The notes beneath the pieces were generated by a model that did not search any database, was not told the origin of the DNA, and was given only the letters and a program-made list of their open reading frames with translations. A program made the position numbers and the translations under genes. From Capniomyces stellatus (lineage: Eukaryota > Kickxellomycota > Harpellomycetes > Harpellales > Legeriomycetaceae), in assembly GCA_001661515.1 (NCBI GenBank), contig LUVW01000011.1:326388-390387 (forward strand): a stretch of 64,000 nt of DNA, given 5' to 3'. This document shows positions 24,776 to 35,006 of this stretch, piece by piece (positions within the stretch are counted from its first letter, which is position 1; the number at the start of each line of letters is the position of its first letter).

Positions 24776-26176
24776 CGAGTATTATCTAAAGCATATGTTT
24801 TTAGACAGGCAAAGTTGCCCTCCATGACAAAATAAAGCTTCCAATTTAAACTTGTTAAATTTGAGTGTAATAAGGCCCTCCACCGTTCTCAGTTATAATT
24901 TAGTTACCCTTGAAATCATAAAGTCAATCCCGTTCATCTAAACAAAAATCAAGTAAATGCAAGACTTCAAATAGGAGCAAACCCACTAAATGGCAAACAA
25001 TTTTAGCCGTAACGATCAGTGGTCTTGAATCGATTTTTTTTTTTCATCTCTTTTTTTTTCTTTTTCTCTTACTTGCAATCCTTCTCCCTTTTACTAATAC
25101 CAATTGCCATTTCGATTTTAATATAAATCACACCCCATTCACGTGAGAAGCTCTTGCATATTACATTACACACATTTGAAGCTCAGCTAAAATAGAGTCT
25201 GTTTATTTGCGACTCCCCTAGACAAAATAATTTCTTTTTTTTTTTGTTTCTGCAGAGACTTAATTTCCTTTTTTTAAAAAAAATAACCATTGCAACTGCT
25301 AAGCATCATCATAAATAAACACTTTGCATAAGCTTGATTTAGGCTCTTTGATCCTTTAAAAGGTTGACAGCCCTGATAGACAAATCAAAAACTCGAAACT
25401 AACTCATCAATTCTGGTTTTCAAATATTATCCACCTACCCAACTGCCAGCATGACCATACTTATCTCGCTTTGATTTATGTTTTACCAACTCAATTTCTG
25501 GTTTTGCAGTCTTTATTTGAGCGTTATTCCACTTTTCTGCGCCGTTAATCAAAATAAAGGGGAAAGGGGATGTGTACAGTTGTATCATTTACTTGGTCAT
25601 CCGCCCCTGGCTACAAAGCCACAATAGCTGGACCATTTAATCGGACATGTACCACAAATGCTACCGATCATTGCAATAATAAATTTCTAGAAGTCAGTTC
25701 TTGACAAAAACGAAATTCCAGGGGTGTTTTCACGCACCTTTCTGTCTAAAAAAAAAAGCACTGCAATATTGTTGACATACTGAACGACAACTAATACTGT
25801 TGATACTATTACGCCTTGGCTAGACTCATTAGAGAGTTGAAGAGAAGTATGTGCGTAATGTAATTAAAAAGTTTGAGAATATAAATAGGATCACAAAGAC
25901 TAAATAGCCAAAAGTTTATCTCACAACAGTTTCAAACTAGTCGAGCACTAGTTTTTTCTTGAAAAGAAAAAAAAGAAATAAAAAGGCAAAGAAAAATGAT
26001 GACGCTCAAGGAATTAGCTATAAAAGCGATCAGTATGATCTGTAAAATGTAAAATGTACAACTCTAGCAAACGACCCAGCAGTTTTGCATTGGGGGAAGT
26101 CTTGCAAATGGTGAGTCTAGAGATACCTATTTTTAAAACGAGGGCAATTGGACCCAATGATGCTTGGTAGTTGGTG
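23554..26176. other. large T-rich intergenic block
   Basis: The first 500 bases are C/T-rich on the + strand, so purine-rich on the SNF1 sense strand; this is the SNF1 leader and promoter. Farther right are homopolymers, including the T runs at 24718-24773, and a CACGTG E-box at 25140-25145. I found no exon with consistent splice sites on either strand. Confidence 0.5.
24718..24783. other. ambiguous base within duplicated poly-T tract
   Basis: The single n of the window is at 24742. It lies between two copies of a poly-T run followed by gccgagtatt. The copy ends at about 24742 and 24783. This pattern suggests polymerase slippage or a misassembled repeat rather than biology. Confidence 0.7.
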
Positions 26177-29100
26177 CTATCCCTGGTGCTGCTGCTCGCA
26201 CTGGACATATGCCTTTTCAAAATCATCTTGTTCAACCTAAAACCATTAAAAATTATATAGTAAGCAAGCGAAAAGAACCAAAAAGTAGCAAATAACTTTA
26301 ATAAATAATAGTGATTATACACCCCTCCATTTCAATAAAAAATAATACACCCTTTTCAAATAAACACATTTGTACAAAAGCTTTGTGCCAAACCAAAGCC
26401 GAATGCCCGTATAAATAGACTTACAAATTGAGAGTCCATGTTTTTTCTTAACGATATTAGAGCAGCTGTTTGACACAAATTTGATAACTCAGCGCCTAAT
26501 AAAAGCCATGAACAACCGTTGTTTAGTATCGCGAATTCAAACAAACACCAACCTTAACCCATTGACTTGACGCAAACACACACAAACACATACAGAAAAA
26601 AAAACTCGAATCTCAACATACCTGGCCATCCCAATAAACGCAAGGAAACAGTCTCTAAATACTCGCTGGACAGGCTGTTTGGAATGCTCTTTAGTATGCC
26701 GTGTAGTATCTCCAGCCGCTCCTCGTGAGTAGGAAGCCCAACTTTGATGTGTACATCCAGCCTTCCTGGCCGCACAAGAGCTGGATCAATAGCACCGGGT
26801 CGGTTGCTTACTGCGATTATAACAACGTAGTTGTGCTCTTTATCATGGCCAGACGAACCAAACCCGTCAATTTCGGTTAACAGTGTGGTTAGAATTCTAA
26901 GCGAGCTTCCTTCGGATGAATTTCCAGACTCCCTACGAGGAGCCAGCGAGTCAATGTGATCAAACAGTATAATGCACGGCGAGCTCGACCGCGCCTGTTT
27001 AAACAGTTTCCTAATAGACTTTTCCGAGTCACCAACAATCATGGACCTTAATTCAGACCCATCGGCTAGTATCGTGTTTATTCCCGATTGATTGGCTACG
27101 GCGTAGCTTAACATGGATTTCCCAACACCCGAGGGGCCATAGATTAAAACTCCTTTAGGCGGCTCAATCCCCATCCTCCTGTATTTAGTCATGTTTTGGA
27201 TAGGCTGAATAACCGATGATTTTAGCTCATTGATTGCACTGTCCAAGCCAAATATTTCAGAAAAGTTGACTTTTGGCACCTGGGTCTGATAGCCCTGCAG
27301 TGAAGAAGGCTGCACTAGACCTAGGGCCTGTTCAAAGTCAGATTTATCCATGTGTTTTTCTGAACTAGAATCCGCTAAACTGGTATTATTGCACGAGAAT
27401 ATATCATTACTAGACATTGTTCTTTTCAGAAATATGTAGTATGCTTGCAAACACAGACTGTTCAAGTCCGCTGCTGAAAATCCGTGCGAGTTTTGTCCAA
27501 TATATTCAAACACGCTCTCTTGGTCGGCATGTATTAGCGGAAACTCTAAACCCATTGTTTTAATCAAGATTATACATATTGTAATATAAATAGCTGCATC
27601 ATAAGTGTGTACATACGAGTAGATGCTGAAAAACACAAAGCCCAAGCATTTATGTTTTCTTCAATCAAATATTTGGTTCTATGGTACAACGTTAACAATA
27701 AATACTGACGTTGATGACGATTTACGTTGCCTAAACCATCTAGCTTGAAGGCAAGTATGTAATGGCGGTTGTGACGGATAAAAAAAATCAGAAAGCCCTT
27801 CTTTTTCTCTCTTTCTCTGTCACAAGAAAACAAATACGTACCTTTCAACATTATACTAACCATTTCGGTCCTTTGGTGTGGCGAGCATAAAGATATTTCA
27901 ATTATGTTGTCTAGCCTACACGATCGAGTCAGCTGCTTTGAGACGGCTTCTATCCTATCGGTTGTAGCTATTTTTACCCAAGTAAAACGTTAAACTCGCA
28001 ACTCATCTCATCGACTTTTCTTTTTTCTTTTTATGCAAACAATTCCGATGTCAGGTATTACATCTATAGTAAAAATATAAAAAAAAAACTCAAAACACCA
28101 CTTGCCGATTATAAAAGTGCCAGTGTTGGTATCAACCAGTTCGGTGAATAGGCTCAATACACGCTCTTCAACTATAAGCATCATAGGCAAAACATGGACA
28201 AGTAAAACACGTCAGCGTCAATAAGGTGAGGGGAGTGAGAAGGCTGAGTGCTGGTACTATGTATATTTACAACAAATCAACCAGATGCAAATAACCCATT
28301 CAGTTATTTTAAACTAAAATAGGCGCGTGTAACCTACCTTCGCCTGCACCACAAAGAATATCAATGTTTTCCAACACCAATATCCTTGTGGATTCATTTG
28401 TAGACTTGAACAAGTTTAAAAGTTGCTTTTCGCTCTCGCCAACATCTAAATTGTAATTCAATAGACAAGTTCATGTAAAATATCGTCTTGAGTCTAGTGA
28501 GTGGAGGGGGGGGTGTGGCTGCTACTGTTAGGTTACCATGATCCTTTTTATCTTCAATTTTTTTACTGGAACATAATCATTTATTTATTGCGCTTCTTTT
28601 ATTTATTAATTTCGAAATGCTGCCAAATATATATCTTTTTTTTTTTTGCTATTTCGGCCACAGCTGTGTTATCTACTTACTTGCATAGAACAGGTCTGAG
28701 CAGTTTACAATTTTGAACGGCATTCCACTGTTCTCTATTGAATGTTTACATTTAGTTTGCACATTAATGTGTGTTTTGGAATACCAGCCACTGCAACAAG
28801 CGGATCGAGCTTTTATTTGCATACCTGAGATCGCAGCAGACAATTTAGTTTTCCCACACCCTGGTTCCCCGGATAATATTACGCCTTTTGGAGGTTGGAG
28901 GGTATCGTTTTGAAACAAATTTACAGTTGAAACTTTTTGCTCGTCGAATAAAGCGGCGCTCGTCCCATTACCACTTTTGAAACCTGGCTCGCTATTTATA
29001 GACTCAGAATTTAATTGTTCCAGACCTCCCAGTTGGTCTAATTTGGGCTTATTTTCTCGATTCCCTTGGTTTTCTCTATACCACCTGTTCCATTGCTCAA

Positions 29101-29194
29101 ATTCGGTTAAAGAATCCGCGATCAAGCAAATGTATCTATCGGCACCGCCCAGCTCAGCATTGCATTTAAGCAAAAGTTCTTCAACTTTTACCAT
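26177..29194 (-). CDS. two-domain AAA+ protein with degenerate Walker B motifs
   Basis: I reconstruct eight exons: 28825-29194, 28681-28734, 28338-28445, 28106-28171, 27842-27967, 26622-27545, 26425-26495 and 26177-26236, giving 592 residues with all phases consistent. Two Cdc48/Afg2-type AAA modules are present and there is almost no N-domain. D1 has Walker A GEPGCGKT (109-116) and Walker B ILVLENID (163-170), and its SRH has RSCRLD. D2 has Walker A GPSGVGKS (378-385), Walker B IILFDHID (433-440) and RPGRLD. The tail DDFEKAYVQCEQ matches the usual last helix. The catalytic glutamate is replaced in both modules (Asn168 and His438), so ATP binding without normal hydrolysis is likely. Closest family feel is AFG2/SPATA5 or SPATA5L1; PEX1/PEX6 is less likely. 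The splice between 28106 and 27967 uses a GC donor. Confidence 0.8.
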
Positions 29195-29803
29195 TTTATT
29201 CCAGAATATGTAGCTAAATAACAAACAATCAAACGAATCCCAATTTAAACGAATTCTTGGTTTTAGATACAAAATGAATATAGAAATTTTCAAAATGCAT
29301 GCTAACTGATTTCTTTGATCAGTCCAGTTCAGTTTGAGTCAAGTATTCCGGCTGAAAATAAACTTGAACTTTGAACCAAAACGTTGAATATTAATTGGCA
29401 GTAAAATAAAAATAAAAAGTTAAATCGAGACAATTGGTGGTGGGCTACTTTGCTACTTAAATCCGGTTTGGGCGTAATGTATATATATATTTCTTTATTG
29501 GTTTGTGGCCAAACAAAAAGTAAAAAAAAAAAAAAAGCGAATGAATAATAAAATGGTCGAATAGCAATAAAAGTAATAAAAATGAAATGATCGAATAGAA
29601 CTGAAAAGAAAATAAACATTAAGAATAAAGTTAAAGTATTCAAAAGTGGAGCTAAATAGACGCTATAGGCAAAATATTAAAGCTGGGATGCTAGTAAATT
29701 GAGTTGACTTTAAGCAAGAATAGAATCAAAACAAGATCAAGTCAGGTTGTAAAATTTAGTCAGTTGTATCCTAGCTAGTAAACAGTATTTATCTCGATAT
29801 AAA
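29195..29803. other. divergent promoter region, AAA gene and TBCA
   Basis: This 0.6-kb stretch separates the divergently transcribed AAA and tubulin cofactor genes and should hold both promoters. It is AT-rich with a 14-base A run at about 29523-29536. I recognise no specific site. Confidence 0.5.
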
Positions 29804-30635
29804 ATGTCAGCCGTAAGATCCCTAAAGATAAAGATTTCCTCGTTGAAAAGGTAAAGGATCCAAGGTCAAGAAGCAATATCGACAATTTGAAATGTAAACA
29901 AACGGGAGGAGGTGTGTTGGATAAACCAACATCGAATCTGTACATAAATTAACGCTGCAACTCCCTCACATTTTTTTTTTAAAAAAAAACAAATAGGCTT
30001 TTAAAAGATAAGGAGATTTACAAGATTGAAGAAAAAGACCAATTGCGAAGAATAGACGAATTGATAGCGAGGAAAGCTGAAACTGCCGATGTCAACAAAA
30101 TGGTATGTCAAAATGACAAATGTAGACGGTCACAGACACGTGCATGTATATACAACTATCACAAACATTCGTGTGATTATCGATACTTGAAATGAACTGT
30201 TCGAAATTGAAATGAACTGCTTGTGTTTATTCAAAAGTGTCTGGTTAAAACACAGCAGCCAACGGCTAGTAAATACAGCAACTAAATAACAAAGAATGTA
30301 TTGCTACGTTGTACAGAGAGAGGGACTGGGCGAGACACTAGCAATGTATCCTATCTGTGACAAACTAATCCGCACGGCGTATCAAGACCTTGAGAACCTG
30401 GTGGTAAGTTGGGACAGATATTTTTTATTCCTCCACTGATGCTCCATTTCAGTTTTTTAATTGGATATCTTATTTTGTTCTAATTATTGAAAGTAAAATA
30501 TTATTTCCCACTTCTCAATGTTTTGTGTACAATTTTCTTGGATAATAGAAATCGGACAACCCGGAGTTTAAAGACACGCAGGAGCTGGCCGATGCCTTGG
30601 AATTGCTAGAATCCACTGAGCTGCCGTCGAAATAG
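29804..30635 (+). CDS. RBL2: tubulin-binding cofactor A
   Basis: There are four exons: 29804-29850, 29997-30102, 30317-30403 and 30549-30635. They encode 108 residues, the standard length for cofactor A (yeast Rbl2, human TBCA). The sequence shows the typical N-terminal basic helix (VRSLKIKISSLKRLLKDKEI), a middle charged helix, then MYPICDKLIRTAYQDLENL, matching the family's conserved P-x-C/x-L-x-x-AY-x-D-L segment, and a C-terminal helix ELADALELLESTEL. The protein forms a three-helix bundle that captures beta-tubulin during folding. Introns are 146, 214 and 145 nt. The start at 29804 aligns with the family N-terminus. The neighbouring disordered gene is convergent. Confidence 0.92.
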
Positions 30636-31072
30636 CCAATGCGTACATGCACGCATACTGCCTTTATGGAAAGTGATATAATCAAATATGTAGCCGAGCC
30701 TCGGTATATAAACTCTATTTCACCAATATTTTTTAGAGTAGAAGTTTATTGCGATAAAAATTAAAAATAAATAAAAAAAATACAGTCAGGTCTTTACTCG
30801 GTTCTAGTAGCATTTAAGGAGTTATAAATAAATAATAAGGGGCCATGTCATTTCTAAAATGCAATTTAATCTGAAAAAGAAACAGTTGGAAGAAGCTGTG
30901 ATTTGTAATTACGCTTGGTAAGAGCGTAAAACACAACGCAGGTTATCAGAGCGAGAGGGCGCGAAAACGATTGTAAAAACAAAAAAAAGGGGGATGGGAA
31001 GAGTCAAATGGGGGATATGTATTTTAGCCTTGGGCCACTTTAATTGTTTTTGCTTGATTTTTGATTTTCGGT
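30636..31072. other. convergent intergenic spacer
   Basis: This lies between the 3' ends of TBCA (+) and the disordered protein gene (-). AT-rich, no open frame, repeat or RNA gene recognised. Confidence 0.6.
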
Positions 31073-34000
31073 TTAGTTGATATAGTGGGTGTTGACTATA
31101 GAGTCTTTGTGGACGACCATTTCGTAGAATTTATATTGGTTCAGTTCAGTCTTTATTTCCATGGCTAGTTCGGGAGTGATTTTGATTGTTGGGCTTCCGC
31201 TGCGATCGTAGTCGTCTGGGCAGTAGGTTTCATATACCAAGACAGTTTCATCGAACTTGAAAGACTTGCTATCAGAGCCTGGTTTGATGGACTTTTGCAA
31301 GGAAATCAACTCGGTGTTGATGAAATCCTCGTCCAGTTCATCCTGAGAATCAAAGTCGGGGTCTGAGGAGCTGACTTGATTGGACTCTTGGCTCGAGTGG
31401 CTTGCATTGGAAGTATTCTCAATGAAACTGGTATTATCTTCGCTATTGGAGCATACGGGGTGATATTTGGTATGCGTTTTACTCAGCTTGCTGTCGTGCT
31501 TGTTGTTTATATCGTGAATGTAGAAATTGGAGAGTATTTTTTCCTTGAGGTTTTTATCCGAATCAACAAGACTTGCGCTGTCGTTGTTGAATTTGTTTGA
31601 AATAACCGAATCTTCCTCGTGAGTGTCTGAATAGAATGTAGAGCTGATGACATCGTTGTATGCCGATTCTTGCTTGTTATTATTTAAGCTGTTCTCATTG
31701 CTGTGTTCGCCATTTTCTTGGGTTGATCTGCTTTCATTTGCACTTTGGTGTTCTGTGTCGATTATTATGGCTTGGGCATGTTTTCTCCTGTACTTATCTT
31801 GGTGTTTTGACTCTTTGTTGCTGGAACTTCTGGGGCCAATTGGAGCGGTTCTTAGCTCATCGATAAAAACAGAGCCAGAGTTTCTATCAATACCTTTACT
31901 CTGAGAAATCTTGTCATTAACCCCAGAACCAGTTCCAGCATCATTTCCTGTGTTGCTTTGAGTTTCAGTATTATTGCCGGCGTTACTTTCAGTGTCAGTG
32001 TCGATGTTGGCGTTGTTTTCAGTGTCAGTGTCAATGTTGGTGTTGTTAAAATTGATATTTTCGATATCGTAAACGTCCTCAAACTTAACTTTTTTATCTT
32101 GTGCTTTTAGATTATTGCTACTATTATCATCAAAAAACGGTTTTCCTGAATTTGGTGGCTCTGTTTCGCCTTCCTGGGCACTAATGGTTGTGTTGTTGTT
32201 GGTTGTGCTTGAGGATGTGCTAACCAGAGTTCCTATCATTTCACTGCTATAAACACAGTTAAGCAGGCTTTCGTTCAGTGCGTTTGTGTACAGGTACGAA
32301 TAACTCAGTCGCGCACTATTTCTTGGTGACCCCATGATTTCCTTTTGCCATTCCATATCAGAGTCGATGTCCTTGTACAGTCTGTTGCTATCGATGCCAA
32401 AAGTGTTTTTGTTGCTGCTATCATCCAATGCAACCAGCGAGTTTGTTGTGTTGTACTCGTTTACAATGTCATAGTTCACCAAATCTCCGTTGAATGTATA
32501 CTGGTCGTAACATGCATCTACATTTATGTTTTCCTCGTTTTGCCTAACCTCGTGTTTTTTGTTTGCCTCACTGTCCGAGCTTGGAAAATAATCTTCCAGC
32601 TGCTTTTCAGGTTCAATAAAGTCGTAGTATTCATATTTGTGCAAGTGTACACCTCTGCTGTTGTCAAATACTGTTTCGCCATTATCATTTGCTTGGTTTC
32701 TGCTATTTCTATTCTCACTTTTAGCTTTTGTGCCAGCACTTTTGTTCGATTCGGTTCTTTTGATGCTTTTAGACATGTCCTTTGTCTTTTTACTGCTGGT
32801 TCTGGCTATTTCGGCTGTTTTCTCTGGTCCAAAACTGAAATTGAAGTTGCCGTTTTTGTTTGCCATTCCTCCTAAATCATCCAACTTTTGCGAGTTTTGG
32901 TGGTTTTTCAAAAACACACTAAATTGGCTGTAATTGTTCTTTACCTTGTCGTTAATAATACTGTAATAATCGGATTTGTTATCTGTGGGTGTCTTTATCG
33001 ATTCTTGTAAGCTCAGTCTATACTCTTCAATTGCCGGATTTGCGTTTCTGCTGGTGCTGTTTCTTTTACTAGCCTTGGGGCTGTACACCAATGTGGCACG
33101 TTTAAACTCTGAAATCGAATCAGTTTCTGATCCTGTACCCAAACCCAACTCCAATTTCAATCCTGGTTTTGTCCTTGATTCTGCTTCCGATCTCGGCCTC
33201 AATCCCAACTCTGGACATACTTCACTGTCTACCGCGCCATCTTCGCCATAGTAAGAATCATCACTATCGTTGTCATCGTAGTCGTCATCACACTCCTTAT
33301 TAACGATATTCATCATGTACTTATTTTTGGTTGGGATGACATTGTAGTTTTTGTTTACTTTGTGCACAGCTACCAACACTGGCGATTTGGATTTTTCCTC
33401 TGTACCCAGATCCGAACTACTATATAACTTTAAAATTGTAGGGTCTTCCTGAGCTAACGACATCCCATATACAACCGACCCCATTTTTGAATCAGGGAAT
33501 ATTTTTTTAGGTAATTGAAAACTTGGTTTTTTCGAGTCTGCCTCTTTATCATTTTCACTTTTATCTTGGCTTTTGCTGGCTGCATTTGTATCGCTAAATA
33601 CGCTCATCTTTTCTACTGACTTGCTTTTGCCCTTAAACAGCTTTTTAATTTCCTTGCCGCCATACAAATTGTAGATGTTTTCTGTGCTAATATACTTTGA
33701 AATGCTTGATTTTGCTTTGTTCTTCTTTCTACTGGACATGCCCACATCAACTCGGTTGTCGTGACCAAACACATTCAGCTTGTCGATATCATCATCTGAA
33801 TATCCCCTCTCTTTATTCAACTCCGCCTTGTGACTAGCCCCAAACATGCTATTCGGCGTGTCTTTGTCTGTTACCATAAACTTTGCATAGGTCAGCGACC
33901 TTCTTCTATCAGGCAATTCGCTCTCCAGTTTACATAAACTGCTGGCCAGACTTTGTTTTTTTTCTCGACTCATGCTCGTTCCATTATTCTCTACCATCCT

Positions 34001-35006
34001 ATCGCTACTATAACCTGTGCCGTGATTTAGACTTACTAACTTTGATTCGTATCCCATATAACCGCTCTGCGAGTTTTTTTCATTCTCAGATTTAAAGTTA
34101 ATTTTAAAAGTATTCTTATCCCCTGTCGCACTTTTCCCCCAGTTTTCTAAACCACCACAAACAACAAAATTAATAACAAAATTCAATATCAGCACCAACA
34201 GTGGTAATGGAAAAAGCTTACATACATTTCCCACAGTATAGTATAGTATAGTATAGTATAGTATAGTATATTATAGTATAGTAAAGAAAATAAAAGAAAA
34301 TAAAAAAATATATAAAAAAAAGAGTGGTCATCAACTAGTATTTATGTATTGCACTTTGCCTACCAAATAACTTCAAACTTTTGCTTGATCTTAACGGCTT
34401 GTCCATTCCAAATCCCTTGCTTTCGGGCTTAGAGCCCATATTGTACTTGCTGCTTACATTCGTCTGATCCGGAGACACTCTATTTGCGCCAGTCCTACTC
34501 TCTTCAAAATTTGTCGATTTGGATTTTTTTAGTATTTTATTCCTCTTAGTTTCTGATGGCTTTTTGGAACTTGGCTGAGAACTCTTATTCGAACCACCAG
34601 AATCCCGATCCATCACTATTGTAGTGTGGTCATACTTTCGAACATTTTTGATTAAAAATCCTCCCTTTTTCCTATCTTTCTTCTCATTTTCCTTCTTATT
34701 TTCTTTATCAGTGCTATTTTTTTTCAACTTTGTGTTACTGAACAGCGACTCCATTACTGACTTGCCGCTATCTTGCTCCTGTTTTCTCACATGTCTATAG
34801 CTTTTGTTATCACCAACTTCGTTGTATAAAAATGTATTTCTGTTGCTTGAGTCTTTATACTTGACATCTTTGTTCCCTTTATCGCCTTTCACTTTGGCAC
34901 CAGTGCCTCGCTCTTCAGACCTATCGTTCTGGTTAGGGCCTATCAGCAATTGCTTAAACACACTACCCAGGTCCTTAAACGCAAAACCTCTTTCTCTTTC
35001 CGACAT
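31073..35006 (-). CDS. large disordered protein with Bni4-like C-terminus
   Basis: I join two exons, 34364-35006 and 31073-34146 (phase 1 on both sides), giving 1238 residues. Most of the protein is Ser/Asn/Lys-rich and disordered, with acidic stretches and (N/D)xDTDTE-like repeats. Two features stand out. KKVKFEDV matches the RVxF docking motif for protein phosphatase 1. The last 60 residues (VLVYETYCPDDYDR, then ELAMEIKTELNQYK, then VVHKDSIVNTHY) resemble the C-terminal motif I associate with Bni4/Afr1-type bud-neck scaffolds that bring PP1 to septins. A morphogenesis or septum role is therefore inferred, not shown. The alternative is that 34364-35006 is its own gene ending at 34335. The phase match and the good acceptor at 34146 favour joining. 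Confidence 0.6.
34235..34283. repeat. TATAG microsatellite in intron
   Basis: About nine units of the pentamer agtat/tatag lie in the proposed intron of the disordered protein gene (34147-34363). One unit is altered (tatattatag). Confidence 0.85.

Noticed and set aside
34235..34283. Possible promoter TATA array in front of the disordered protein
   Set aside because: Joining the two exons places it inside an intron; it is a simple TATAG microsatellite.
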